Positions 1 to 13,175 of a DNA stretch of 64,000 nt are shown piece after piece. The stretch is from assembly GCF_020497125.1 (NCBI RefSeq), contig NC_059075.1:43126003-43190002 (forward strand). Direction: 5' to 3'. The position numbers and the translations under genes were made by a program. How positions within the stretch are numbered: position 1 is the stretch's first letter; the number at the start of each line of letters is the position of its first letter. The notes beneath the pieces were generated by a model that worked only from the letters and a program-made list of their open reading frames with translations, searched no databases and was not told where the DNA came from. Source of the stretch: Mauremys mutica. Its lineage: Eukaryota; Chordata; Testudines; Geoemydidae.

Positions 1-289
1 TGCGGTCTTTGCTTCCGTCATGTCTTTGTACTCAATCTGTTTCCTTTCTCCAGTGCCTGCCAGGTTGGGCCCCTTCTGCATGCTGCGCTGTGAAGTTTCT
101 CATTAGGGCATGTGCTTGCTCAGAACTGTAGTCAGGAGCCATGCCTAGGCTTGGGGAGTTGAAAGTGCTGGCTTCACTAGGAGCCCACATTTGGCTTAGG
201 CCTAGTGTTCTTTATGGAATATCAAGGGAGCCCAAGCTTTGCCCATCCAAGAGATGTGCTGGCATTGTAGCATAAACCAAGGGCCACTC

Positions 290-577
290 TTAGACCTGGT
301 TTACACAGTTTTTGTACCAGAATAACTATTTCAAATGGGGTGATTTATTTTTATCAAAGTAGTTATATGGGCACAACCCCTTGTGTGGACGCTGTTATAT
401 TGGTATAAAGATGCCTTATGCCAGTATAAATTATTCCCATTCCCCTATGGGGATAGCTATACTGGTATAAAACCTTTGTATCAGTATGACTGTGTCCACA
501 CTAGGGGGCTGTACTGCTTTAACTATGCCAGTGTAGCTAAAGCAGTACAGCTTGTGTGTGCAGACAAGCTCATAATA
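290..577. repeat. MITE-like element with gtaccag/ggtata sub-repeats
   Basis: Ends gacctggtttacacag and, reversed, gagcttgtctgcacacaa are similar. The body repeats tactggtataa and ccagtataa in both orientations. A 3-bp target duplication is not clear (tta versus ata). A shorter relative is at 16772-16915. Confidence 0.55.
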
Positions 578-1569
578 TGCATGAAATGAAGCCAAACGGA
601 GGAACTCATTATTAATGAATTCTGCAGCCTATGGGGACAACAGGTTCCAGCATGCAATGCCCCACCTGTAACTGAACGGCCTGGCCTGATGTCTCTACCA
701 GCTCTGTACTGGAGCTGAGGATGGCTGAGGACTGTGTTGTGAACCCCGTTGGCAGCACTTGGACTAAACTTTGCCTGTTGGGTCAAGCAGATTTCAGATG
801 TCCTTGTGTTTTTTCTTCAGGGGGGTCAGCGTTCTGCCCATCCTGTGGATCAGCCCCAATATCCAGTAGAACCAGTTTGAAACAAAGGCAAATCCTTCCT
901 CCTGGCAGCAACAGCTCGGTGCCATGTTCTTGAATCCCCTTCCTGTGCCACCTTCATGCCATGCAAGTGTTGCTCCCCTACTGAGGAAGCTGGGTTTCTG
1001 CTATGGGATCAGCTTTTTTGCTCACTAGTGGAGCAGCCAGCCAGCCAGAGAACAAAGGAAACTTAGTCACAGGTTCTCTTTCTTCCTTTTCAGCCTGTGG
1101 GAGAAATATGTAGATTAGCAGGTTTTTGTTTGCTTGTTTATGTTTAGGCTTCACAGAATTTGATTTTTTAAAAATAATTTCAACAGATAATATCAATGTT
1201 TATTTCTAACCTTTTTTCTATTTTATCTATTTAAATTTTCACAGTTGCAGAAAATTATGGGGTGGAGGTCAGACAACAGAGCAGGTCACTCAATTATTTA
1301 ATGACGATAGATATTGATTTCAAAAAGTAAAAGCTTTGTAACCATTAAAAACAAAATATCAACATCACATGTCAAAATATACAAAGTAAATAGCCTTCCA
1401 TCAAACCCAATACGTTCTCACACAGGATTTCTCTCACTTTGTCGTGGGTCTGCAGCTGTGGGAGGAAGGCCATTTTATTTAGGGAGACATTTGTTGTTGC
1501 CTTCTTTGGTGCTTTTAGAGTGAGTGAGTGAGCTAGTGCCATTGTCAGCCATGGACAGGTCCCAGCAGT

Positions 1570-3232
1570 CATGGAACATAACGGTACAGCTATGCTGAGG
1601 TGTTTAATGGCTATTTTGCTTCAGTCTTCACTAAAAAGGTTAATGGTGACCAGATACTAAATGCAATTAATATTAACAACAAGGGGAAAGGAATGCAAAC
1701 CAAAATCAGGAAGGAACACATTAAAGACAATTTAGATAAGTTAGACGTATTCAAATCAGCAAGGCCTGATTAAATAAGCAATCTCGAAACCATTAGCAAC
1801 TATCTCTGAGAACTCCTGTAGGATAGGTGAGGTCCCAGAAGACTGGAGAAGGGGAAACATAGTGTCTATCTTTAAAAAGAGGAACAAAGAGGACCTGGGG
1901 AATTATAGACCAGTCAGCCTAACTTTGATACCTGGAAAGATACTGGAACAAATTATTAAACAATCAAGTTGTAAGCACCTGGAGGGATAACAAGGTGATA
2001 AGCAATAGCCAACATAGATTTGTCACAAACAAATCATGCCAAATCAACCTAATTTACTTCTTTGTCAGGGTTCCTAACCTAGTGAATGGGAGGGAAGCAG
2101 TAGTTGTAATATATCTTGATTTCAGTATGACTTTTGACACAGTCCCACATGACATTCTCATAAGCAAACTAGGAAAATGTGGTGCAGATGAAATTACTAT
2201 AAGGTGTGCGCACAACTGGTTGAAAGACTGTACTCAGAGAGTAGTTATCAATGGTTTGCTGTCAGACTTGGGAGGTGTATCTGGGGGGGTCCTGCAGAGG
2301 TCAGTACTGGGCCTATTCAATATATTAATGATTTGGATGATAGAGTGGAGAGTGTGCTTATGAAATTTGCAGATGACACTAAGCTGAAAGAGGTTGCAAG
2401 CACTTTAGAGGACAGGATTAGAATTCAAAATGATCTTGACAAATTGGAGAATTGGTCTGAATTCAACAAGATTAAATTCAATAAAGACATTTGCAAAGTA
2501 TTTCACTTAGGAAGGAAAAATAAAATGCACAGCTGCAAAATGGGAAATAACTAGCTAGGTGGTCATATTGTCATACTGCTTAAAGGGATCTGGGGGTTAG
2601 AGTGGATCACAAATTGAATATGAGTCAACAATATGATACAGTTGTGAAAGAGACTAATATCATTCTAGGGTGCATTAACAGGAGTGTTGTTTGTGGGAAG
2701 TGATTGTCCTGCTCTCCTTGGCACTGGTGAGGCCTCAGCTGGAGTACGGTGTCCAGTTCTGGGTGCCACAAATAAGAGAGAGTCCAGAGGAGAGCAATAA
2801 AAATAAGAGATTTAGAAACTTGACCTATGAAGGAAGTTTAAAAAAATCTGGGCATGTTTAGTTTTGAGAAAAGATTGATGGAGGAACCTGATAAGTCTTC
2901 AAATATGTTAAGGGCTGTTATAAAGAGGATGGTGATCCATTGTTTTCCATGTCTACTGGTGGTAGGACAAGAAGTAACAGACTTAATCTGTAACAAGGAA
3001 CATTTAGGTTAGATTAGGAAAAAACGTTCTATTTATAAGTGTAGTTAAACTCTGGAATAGACTTCCAAGGGAGGTTGTGGAATCCAGTGATGGGGATTCA
3101 GAAGTTTTTGAAAACAGACTGAACAAACCCCTACCAGGGACAGTCTAGGATTAGTTGGTCCTGCCACAGTGCAGGGGGCTAGTTTTGATGACTTCTTGAG
3201 GTCCCTTTCAGCCCTACGTTTCTATGAGTCTA
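1570..3232 (+). mobile_element. CR1-type LINE, degraded, 3' part of ORF2 and 3' end
   Basis: Broken reading frames encode reverse-transcriptase pieces in order: EVFNGYFASVFTKK near 1590, VIYLDFSMTFDTVPHD near 2110 (palm motif A region), then in another frame FADDTKLKEVASTLED near 2370. The F-A-D-D box and the D of motif A are visible, but frameshifts and stops make it inactive. The 3' end, with gaggtccctttcagccctac and a tttctatga tail, is typical of CR1. The copy is in the same orientation as LTBP2. Its 5' end is truncated, as usual for CR1. Confidence 0.85.
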
Positions 3233-4940
3233 TCTACAGGAGCAGTGTGCCTGCACTTAAGTCTCAAAATTGGACCAGAAGAGAAGGGAGGCTTAAGTGG
3301 TATTGAAGGAATGTGCAGATGAACGCTTGTGTCCTGTAAAGTCAGTAAAAGTCTTACTAGAAATCTGGGGCCAGCAGCTGGATCCACTGTTCAGACATAG
3401 TAATGGCAGCTTCTTAACAAGGTACCAGTTTGCCCCGGTACTGAGAAAAACCATACACTACAGTTTCCAGAGGTAAAAGACGTGGGATTTTGGTAATGAG
3501 CCTTGAGCCCAGGGGAAAGGGTGAGATCTTGTAGGCCGAGGTCCCTACCCACCTTTCTGCACCCTCAGAGTGAGCTGAGTCCTGGGGGGAGGCTGAGGAG
3601 AGCCTACCCCGAGTGTCTGGCCTTATTTTGCTGCTGCATCCGGTTCGATTCAGAGTCTGAGAAAGGGGAAGTTTCTGGTCTGTGAGCAGCTTGAGGCTTT
3701 CCAAGCCTAGCAGCTCCCTTTGGTCCCTGTAGACGTGGACGTTGGTGTGATGAGAGCTGTCCGTACTGCTCTGGTGCTTTAGTGGAAAATCAGAGGCTGC
3801 GAAGCATTACAGAGAGGGAAGCGATTCCCTGGCTCACCCCCTGCAGCGTGGAGCTGGGGGTGTGTCTGGCTGAAGGGATGGGCAGATGGACAGGGCTGAT
3901 ACTGAGGAGGATGTTGGTGTTATAAGACAGAGGTGAATCTGCCTGTTCTGGCAGATTGTCAGGAGCTGAGTGTGACTCAGCCACTGTCCTGGCTCAGGAC
4001 TGCTCTCTTGGAGCTGTTTGCACAGACTCTGGCCTGAAGAAGCCAGGATGAAATTACCAGCACATTAGTGGGGTGTCTCTTTAGAAGGTCCTTACTCTGT
4101 GGCCCCATGTGGGGAAGGCCACATGGCCCATTAACAGGCAGTGGTCTTGTGTGGGGGTCTGTGGCCCTTGGCCTTGACAGATCTATCTGAACTGAGGGAG
4201 CCAGTTGAGTGCTTACTGTCATACTGACTGCAGAGTGCTGGTCCCATGTGTAGTTAATACTTTCTCCCCCTGCTGTCCAGTAATCACTCTCCCCACTCAG
4301 TACCTCCTGCTGGTTCTGCCTGCTGCTCTTGGTTAGGTGTTGATTAGGCAGATGGTGAGGCAACATGGACTAAAATGCCTGCAATACCCATGTGGTACTT
4401 GGCTCTACAAACCTTCACACGCGCTCTCCAAAGGCCTGACCTGGATCATCAAGTGAATGAAGAGCTGGATGGAAGCTGAATCCAGGAATGACAGAGGTGA
4501 TTTTATGCCTGGGGTGAGTCGCTGCCACTTGCTTACAGTGTGAGAGAGCCTTGTCTGTGCCCCCAGGGGAAGCCCTCCCCACTTACTGGCTGCTGGCAAC
4601 ACAAGTGCTCTACTCTGGGCTCCATCAGCCTGCTCTTTTCCAATGCAGGCTAGCAAATTACACACCCTACTTTTTTACACTCAAGTGCCCAATCACTTAT
4701 CTTCTGGATACCTGCAATGGTCACCGATCCGCTGCCTCCAGGGAAGCAGTGAGCCCCAGTTCCCTGTTTTCACCTCAGTTCAACAGTTTCCTTACCCCAA
4801 GGCACTTAGCGGTGTCTATAGTAAGACTAAATGGACGTTTACTTAACCGAGCTTGAGACAGGGATTCAAACAAAAACAAGAATAAGGATTTAGAAACATA
4901 AGGTTACAAGTAAAAGAAAAACAAAATGCAATCTGTAGCC

Positions 4941-6077
4941 CAGGGGTTGGCAACCTACAGCATGTGTGCCAAAGGTGGCATGCGAGCCAATTTTTGATGG
5001 AACGTGGGGTGGGCTGAGCCACTCAGCCTGCCACCGCTCTTGGGTTTCCACTGCCGGCTCCTGCCAGCCGGGGTCCCACTGCCAGTCCCACTCAACACCC
5101 GCTGCTGGCCTGGTGGAAGGAACCCCAGGCTGGCAGTGGGCTGAGACCCCGGCTGGCACGAGCCAGCGTCCGAAACCCCAGAGCAGGACGGGCTGAGTGG
5201 CTCAGCCTGCCGCCGCACTGGGGTTCCCACTGCTGGCCCCTTGCCATCTGGGGTCCCGACGCTGGTCCCACTCAGCACCTGCTGCTGGCCTGGGGTTCCT
5301 TCCCCCAGGCCGGCAGTGGGCTGAGACCCCGGCTGGCAGGAGTCAGTGGCCGACACCCCAGAGCGGGGTGGGCTGAGCGCCACTCTGGGATTCCTGCTGC
5401 TGGGCCCTTGCCAGCCGGGGTCCTGCTGCCGGTCCCACTTAGCGCCCGCTGCTGGCCTGGGTGAAGGAACCCCTGGCTGGCAGGAGCCGGTGGCTGAAAC
5501 CCCAGAGCGGGGGCAGACGGAGATGCTCAGCCCACCGCTGAAACCCCAGAGCTGGGTGGGCTGACCCGCTTAGCCCGCCGCTGCTCTGGGGTTCCGGCTG
5601 CTGGCCCCTTACCAGCCGGGGTCCCCACCGCAGCCCCACTCACCTTGCTTCTGGTTGGAGTTCCAGCGCAGGCCCCCTGCCATACAGGTCTCCGGCCCTG
5701 CTCAGCCCTACCAGCCGCCAGCTCCACTCACCTCAGCTGCCGATCTGGGATTCCAGCCGGTTAACAACTGATCACTCAGAAGCCCGTGTGCAGCTTAAAG
5801 TATGCCACCAGACATTGGAAAACGCAGCAAGGAAAAGCAAGGGCAAGGATCACACTAAACTAATAAGATCTGCATTTTAATTTAATTTTAAATAAACTTC
5901 TGAAACATTTTGAAAACCTTGTTTACTTTACATATAACAGTAGTTTGGTTATATATCATAGACTTAGAGAGAGACCTTCTAAAAAACGTTAAAATGTATT
6001 ACCGGCATGTGAAGCCTTAAATTAGAGTGTATACATGAAGACTCGGCACACCACTGCTGAAAGGTTGCCGACCCCTG
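4941..6077. mobile_element. Non-autonomous hAT transposon with 8-bp target duplication and internal GC-rich array
   Basis: The left end caggggttggcaacctacag and the right end (reverse complement caggggtcggcaacctttca) form terminal inverted repeats. Both sides are flanked by the identical 8 bases ctgtagcc (4933-4940 and 6078-6085), the target-site length of the hAT superfamily. The right part (about 5870-6070) is AT-rich; the middle is a ~180-base GC-rich tandem repeat. No transposase frame is seen, so it depended on another element for movement. Confidence 0.92.
5011..5760. repeat. ~180-bp tandem repeat inside the hAT element
   Basis: The phrase gggctgagc...ctcagcctgcc recurs at about 5011, 5191, 5371 and 5559, each followed by caccgctctggggttcc- and gccagccggggtccc-like blocks. 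The copies are diverged. Open frames across it on both strands are products of the GC-rich composition. Confidence 0.8.
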
Positions 6078-7089
6078 CTGTAGCCTATGCTTGTTAACAA
6101 GTTACTTCCCTGTCTGATAAGGTATTTCTCTCCAAGTGGTTAGTTCTTACAGCGCGTGTCCAGTTTGGAAAGCTGGGGTCTACCTTTTATGAGGCTCCCC
6201 CCGGCAGAGTCTCTCTTCTGTAGTGGCTAATAACTTGTGCTCTTTCTTCATCTCTTACATAGTTACAGACTATTGTCTCTTACCCCAGGGGGTGCCCTAT
6301 TTCAGAGACTTTTCTTGGGGTTCTTTTGTCTCTGTAAATCCTCAAGCCTCCACCAGGCTCAGACTGTAAACAAAGTGCTGTCTCCACAGATGTTCACCAC
6401 TCTCAACGTTGATTGAATTAGCCCTGAGACCTGCCTCACTCAGGAGACAAGTTTTGCTTCAACAGTTTTGAACCCCAATATCCCACGTGTTATGTAATTC
6501 TACAGTTATTTCCTGTGCAAACATCTTGCAATACCCATGACAATCAGCTAGTTCTTAGCTTTCAGCAGAGGCCCCTGCCGGTGAAATATTGAAGAAGCTG
6601 GTTGGACACTTGTGTACGGCTGTGTCACACTGATGTGGTGGGGAGAGGGGAAGCACTTGGAGGAATTTTCCACCTCTACAACATTGCCCCACTGAGGGCA
6701 TCTACCCTCAGACCATTAAGATAGGCCACAGTCTGGTGTCCGCCTGGATTCCTCACAGCTTCTGGATACCCAAATAGCTGTGGTCATGAAAAATGCTCTC
6801 TTCTATCTCCCAGCTGTTGAGAAGACTAGGCCACCTTCTGTCAGATAGACTTAGTTTTGGTGGTCCAGGCTTGGTCTTGTAATTCCCTGTATCTCGTGAT
6901 AAAAATGCTGACCTTTAAAAAAAAAAATGTAATTAGTTCAGAAAGCAGCAGCCTGACTGCTCAGCAACACCAGCCTCCAGGAGCCTATCAACCCAATATT
7001 CTACTCTCTGTGCTGGCTTGCCGCAGAATTCAGGGTTAAATTCAGGGGTTCAGTCTTCAGCCTTAAAACTTTTCATGGGGTGGATCCAA

Positions 7090-7235
7090 GTTGCCTTTTC
7101 TATGCAAAAGACAGAGCTTTCTTAGGGGCTGGTCCAAGACTGGAACAAACTCCCCAGGAACCAAGGAGCGTCACAAACCTCACCTCTTTCCTCTCCAAGT
7201 GTAAGGCACACTTCTTTGACCTGCCTTCTCTAATA
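7090..7235 (+). repeat. Possible LINE ORF2 C-terminal remnant
   Basis: The translation around ggctggtccaagactggaac reads like the W-N-S-L-P..S..S-F-K...F ending shared by CR1/L2 ORF2 proteins (here LEQTPQEPRSVTNLTSFLSK). It is short and diverged, so the assignment is weak and the boundaries approximate. Confidence 0.3.
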
Positions 7236-10200
7236 TAAACACAGAGCAGCATGTACCTAAGGGGAAGAAAATGACCGCCAACACAACGCTACCAAAACAA
7301 AACACTATTTCATACACAATTCTCCTCTCGGGAGAGGGTGAGAGAGTGAACCAATATAGATGTTAGCCACCTCACTTAATGCAGTATATCCAGGAAGGTG
7401 CTCAGAGGCTACAGTGACAAGATGGAATAAGAACCTCTATAGAATACCTGAGAGACCAGCTTTCCCTGTGTTTTTATTTCCTGCAGTGACAGCCACGTTC
7501 CACTGGTTCAGTGAAGCCATCACCCTTAGGAGTGAAACTCCTGTGTGCTGGAGACTTGGCTTTGTCAGCAACTGGCCATTGGATCTGGATCCCAGGAGAG
7601 ATCAGGATGAGCACAAACATCAGCACCTTCAGAGCAGAATGCCATTGCCACTTTGCCCCAGCCTTCCCATAATAGCAGTGCAAACATTAGCCAGGTGCTC
7701 GGATATCAATATCACTGTGGTGGGTTCCCTAAAACAACTCAGAAGGAGGGAGGCTGTCCCAGGAGGCTGCGTGCTGTTTCTGTCACACATGCTGGGCCTG
7801 AATGGAGAGTGCTGTCAGCAGCCCTGACAGATGAAGAACAGGGAAACCAGCTGCTTGGCAGCCAGTCCCATTTTGTAAAGGAAGAGACCATTGCCGCTAG
7901 GTAGAGGCTCCAAGCTGCAGAGAGCTGTGCTGGCCATGTGCCTGGCTGGAAGTGTGGAAATGAATAACACAGTGCTGAGGGATTCTGAAGGATTGCATGA
8001 GGCTAAAGCCCTGGGGCTTTCACTGTCTCACTGCATAATCCCTGGGGTTGTCCCATCCTCCTAAACTTTCAGGCCTGTCCCTTGAACAGGTGTGGGCATG
8101 GACAGTGGTTGACAAGCTCCGCAATTGCCTCTCAACCCCTACTCTGGCCCAAAGCAGCCCCAGCTAGCAGCGAGAGAGTATGTCACTATTTTCAGCCCTT
8201 AGTCTCACTGCTGGGATATTCAGCAAGGGGTCGGGGGAGGGGGCAATGTGGTTTTTGCGATTTGAACCACTGGGAACTGGACTGAGACTCAACTCCTGTC
8301 ACGTATCCAGGGCCACCAAGTGGCTGCGAGAGGGTGATGATTTCTAGCCCCTACAGACTCAGGCTGCATTTGAACAGATGAACTCCAGATGAAAGGTTCT
8401 ATTCCTCAACCTCTCTGAGCCAGTCAGCCCCCTGACCTGGGGCTAGATTGTAGCTGGAGCTCTAAAGGTGAAAAGCTCTTTCCTGTTCCCCGACCTTGAA
8501 CCTGAACCAGCCAGTGAGCCTGACAAGGGGCTGGATTGGAGCTGGCAAACAGAGCTGGAAAGAGACTCCTTGCTGGTTGCTTTCTGTGACTCCTGCAGCA
8601 GATGGCCGTGTTACCTAGCTTAATGTACAAATCCTGAAACGCATCTGCCTATAATGGAACCAAATAAACAAGTTAATTCAAAGCAAATCAACATCCCCCC
8701 CCTGCCATGCACTGACGCAGATCCTTCTCTGTAAACAGGCTGCCTTTTCCCCATCACTTTTCATGCAGGCCGTCTTGTTCCATTTCTATATGCCTTTCGC
8801 AGGATAGGTGCTTCCCCCATGTGATGAGCAGATCTCACCAACTTTTATTCCTAACAGCAAAGTTCATCTTTTTTTGAAAAGTCCATTCATATGGGTGTTT
8901 TTAACTACACAAATAGGGGTTTCTGAAAATCCCCGGAGTTGTCCCTCAAACAAGAGGTCAGATGCTGGACAGAGGAAAAAGCATGGCCACCCCCTACTTG
9001 TGGCACATGTGCTTCCTCCCTCAAGGATGATAGATGCTCAGTATGTTTTGAAGTACAGGAGCTGTAGTTTCTCTTAGCTCATGTCACTGGCCTGCTCCTC
9101 TGTGCTGCTACCCAGAAAGCCCCTGCTGCCCAGGGCTGAAATTGTTCTACAATGAACCTATTACCAAGGCAGTGGGTGTCTTCATGCTTGCTTCATGAGA
9201 CCTCAGAGCGTCCCTTCTTTTGGAGGCTTCCATATATACAGCAGAAGCTTTTAGAGTTCTTGCCATTGTGTGTGAGGCTCCCAGGAAGTTATATCCGTTA
9301 CATGACCTCCAGCTTTTCCCTTGTCAGCCAGCTGGCCTTACTGGAAACACATGGCCTCATCTCAATGACGCTTTTGAGAGCTGTGGGAACATTGGGTGGG
9401 CTTTTCCCAAAAGGGCTGTGATAGCAAATTGGGGGTGTTCATAGCTGTGTGCAGAACGTCTGAGATCTGCAGGCTAGCCATGCCATGGCTTCTGTGGGAG
9501 GTCAGGTCTGGGTATAATTGTATGAATTTCTCATGGGAGATGCTGGGAGAGACTGATGGGGAGCACTAGAAGAATGGCGAAAATGCATCTTTGTGCAGAC
9601 GTGTTAAAAAAAAACAGCTGCGGGTAAGATTGCAAGAACAAACACTGCTTGGAAGGGCCAGCGTGTTGGTGTCTTGATATAGATTCAGTCCTGGCTGGTC
9701 TTCTACTGTCTGTATGCCACTGGCTGCTCCTCGCCATGGCAGAGTATAGTTGGCCACAGCTTTCTTGAGCGCTGTACTCACATAGGGCTCCCAACTTCAC
9801 TATTGCTCTCTGTATGAAATGAGATGGAGGCAAGAAGCCGAGCCTAGATTGGATGTTAAGGGAAGTGCTAACTGTGCCATTGGATGTGGGGACTGGATGT
9901 TGCAGGACCCCAACTTGGCTTCATATTTCATCACCCAGTGGTCATGGAAAGAACAAATTGTATTTGTTTATGTAAATTTATGAAAACCAGATCCTAGCAG
10001 TGCTCAGCCCAAGTGCTGGGAGCCCCTCATGGATCTGGAAACTCACAATCCTTAAAAAATCACATTAAACTACTTAAAGGGAAATAAAAACTGGATGTGG
10101 GCCTTTGTGCTGCTTCAAGAATAAGGCCTAAAATTTGTTGTTGGTTTTTTTGTATTTTTACCTTAGAAATTCATTAGAGGTTTTGTCTGTCCTGAAAGAT

Positions 10201-11169
10201 GCAATGGCCTTGTCTCTTTCTAGTCTTTTTCCCTAAAATTTCCCATTATTGATGCTTCTGGTGAGTTCCACCAGTGGTGGCAATGTTGGCAGCTGTAGCG
10301 TAGACAAGACTCTCAGGGCTGTTGGCATTTTACCACTGAGTCAACTATGTTGTTCTTTTAAAACACGGAGGCTCCCAAAATTACTAACACCAGGGGAGGG
10401 GAACATAGTGTAGACAAGGCTTTGGTCATCTGTTTCCCCCAGGGGATTAGGCTGAAATGGAGATGCCCAGCTAGGATGAGATGCCTCATACTGTGAATGC
10501 TATCACCCATGTCTCCTTCTGAATCTTCCTAGTGGCCTCTTGCACACAAACAAGAGAGAATTTGCTTCTAATCATGCTCTAGGTCCTTCTGAAATGAAAC
10601 CACTTCAAAGCAAGTCCATCTATTCTTGCTAAGGATCACAGCCTTGGTAACACCTCATTGTCAACCACAGCCACAGGCCTCATAGCATCAGCACAGATGT
10701 GCTGCCTTCATCCATAGCCAGGAGGAGATCACTGACCAACACTACTAGTTCAGTTTCTGTCCCTTACCCAGGTCTAAGCCCAGATAGACCATCTCAGGGC
10801 AATCTGAAGATTGCAGATACTGCCACAAGAATCTTTCTTCAGAGATTAGATACCTATCAAAAGCAGGCAAGATTATTAGCATCAAGAGTTGGTTTCTTGT
10901 GTTAAGGTCTCACCAGAGCCTCCTGGAGATCACCTGGCACCGACATTCTCTGTGAACAAAGGGCCCACTGTCTCCCTGCTGGCCTTTACCAGCCCAGAGG
11001 GATCTGGTTCCATTACACAGGTAGTGACCTGAAGCACCCCAGTGCCTTTTTGACCACAGCTACACTTTGAGGAGAGGTTTTCATTGTCTTGGCTATAGCG
11101 ATGCCCTGGTCTCCTTTCTGAGTGGTTACAGTTAACTCAGAACCCAGCAATGTGTGTGAGTAATTAAAA

Positions 11170-12010
11170 TGACTACTTCTGATCTGCATTAATTTGCATT
11201 ACTCAACACTGAACCCCATCTGCCCTGGTGCTGCCCTTACTTCTACCTTTGTGAGGTCTCTGAGGAGTTTCTCACCATCCTCTGTAGTCTTGCATAACCT
11301 AAGTAATTTTGAGTTATCTACAAATCCTGCTGCCTCTTTGTTCATTTCCTTTCCCAGATCATTGATAAATACATTTAAACAACAGTCCCAGCATAGAACC
11401 TCAGGGCACCCCACTGTTAAGCCTTTGCCATGCTGAAAATTGACCAATTATTCTGACTCTGTTCTCTGTCACTTAGCCAGTTTCTGGTCTGTGACAGAAT
11501 TTTAACCTCTCACTTTGTGACTACTCAGTTTAATGGCCTCTTGTGAGGAACTTTGTCAAAGTCTTTATGAAAGTCCAGATAAACTGTATTAACCAGCTCT
11601 CTGTTAGCCACTCTTTTGCTGACATGCTCACGAAATTCTAGCAGCTTAGAGAGGCATGCCTTTTCTTTACAGAGGCCCTGCTGGTTTTCCCTATCCATGT
11701 CCACCTCTGCAATTTACAAATCTATTTTTAATTCCGACTCAGCCAGTTTACAAGGTACTGACATAAAGCTCACTGGTTTGTAATTCCTTGGATCACTCCA
11801 GTGGTTTTTTTTTTTTTTAAAGATCAGTACAGCATTTGCTACACTTCAGCCTCCCAGTATAGAAGTTGATTTTAACGAAAGAATGTGTATTTTCATTAGC
11901 AACTCAGTCACTTCATTCTCCAGTTCCTGAAAAACAAACAAACAAAAAAAAAAACCTCTTGGGTGAACGCCATCTGGGCCTGCAGACTTCTGGCTTTATA
12001 ATAAATCTGT
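11170..12010 (-). mobile_element. CR1-type LINE fragment, antisense
   Basis: On the minus strand a short frame at 11199-11447 reads VFINDLGKEMNKEAAGFVDN followed by SKLLRLCKTTEDGEKLLRDL, the reverse-transcriptase region around the degraded FADD box (here F-V-D-N). The + strand continues through antisense CR1-like sequence to about 12010, interrupted by T-rich and A-rich runs. The catalytic box is changed, so the fragment is dead. Ends are approximate. Confidence 0.75.
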
Positions 12011-12013
12011 TTC

Positions 12014-12400
12014 TTCATAGATTCATAGTGTTTAAGTCCAGCATGGAGCATTAGATCATCTAGTCTGACCTCTTGTACATCACAGGCCATCAAATTTCAA
12101 CCAAGTTACTCCTATATTGAGCCAAATAAATTGTGTTTGACTAAAACATATCTTCCAGAAAGGCATTCAGTCTTGATTTGAAGACACAGAATATGGAGAA
12201 TGTGCCACTTCCTTGGTAGTTTCTTTACAACAGTTTGGTCACTGTTTTAAATTTTGTGCCTTATTATTCCTAACTTTGTCTGGCTTCAGCTTCTAGCCAT
12301 TGGTTCTTGTTATGCCTTTCTCCAATAAATGTAAGTACCCTTTGGTACCTGGCATCTTCTCCCCGTGAAGGTACTTATATACTGTAATCAAGTCGTATGC
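12014..12400 (-). repeat. Old interspersed repeat (CR1-related 3' region, antisense)
   Basis: The sequence beginning agattcatagtgtttaagtc with gatcatctagtctgacctct is the kind of tail seen in many copies in reptile genomes and resembles a LINE 3' region in antisense. It directly adjoins the CR1 fragment at 11170-12010. I assign the family only tentatively; no coding frame is present. Confidence 0.5.
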
Positions 12401-13175
12401 TGACAAAGGCAGCGCGCTCCTGGTCGGTTGGTGCTGTTGGTCACCAGAGGGGAGCCAGGAGCCAGCATGACAGCGAAGGGTTGTGACAGGAGCAGTTGGA
12501 GATGTTTACCCAAGAGCTGCTGAATGCAAGAAGCTCTGTGCTGGGGACCAGAATGCCTCTGCGATGGGCAATAAGGAGCATGGCCTTGGAAGTTGGGAGC
12601 AGCTTTGTACTCTCCTTGCTTGGCTTCTGCAAAATGCCAAAACCCACAAACAAAGTTACCCCCAAAGCTGTAAATGCATTAGTGGGAGTTTGTTCCCTGT
12701 AAAGTTTCCCTCATTCATGACTTTTATGGGCTCTGTGTTTTGTTTATTTCCTTGGCCCAGCTTCTCTCCTGTCTGAGTCTCTAGTCTTGTCAGTGCCCAG
12801 GACTCAGATAGGGTTGAGGACTCGTTCCCCAAAGAAGCTCCCATAGTGAGAGGAACTTACATAGAGCCACTTGTGTCTGGAGTGAGAAGGGTAATAAGAG
12901 GAGCTATAGGACTTTTTTCCATCAGCATGGTCCCATCTGATATAGACACTCCCCACTGTAGTGATGGAGCTGGTTCCCAGAGGCTCAGGGATTTCCTTGT
13001 GCTAGGAGAGAATTGCTCTATTTCATGAATGGTTTATCAGAGGGTGAGAGACTCGTACTGGCATAACCCAGCCAGGCTGCACAAATGGTACGTATGACTG
13101 CAAACCCCCTCCTGGGATCAGGCTGCAGATGCCCCAGGATGCCACCTCACCTGACTCCGTACCATTCATCTAACG

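Noticed and set aside
4955..5727. Pro/Gly/Ser-rich open frames of 60-142 codons on both strands
   Set aside because: These are shadows of the ~180-bp GC-rich tandem repeat; the repeating protein pattern follows the DNA unit.
10280..10425. Possible MITE with two gtagacaag boxes
   Set aside because: The two boxes are in the same orientation and no inverted ends or target duplication could be defined.
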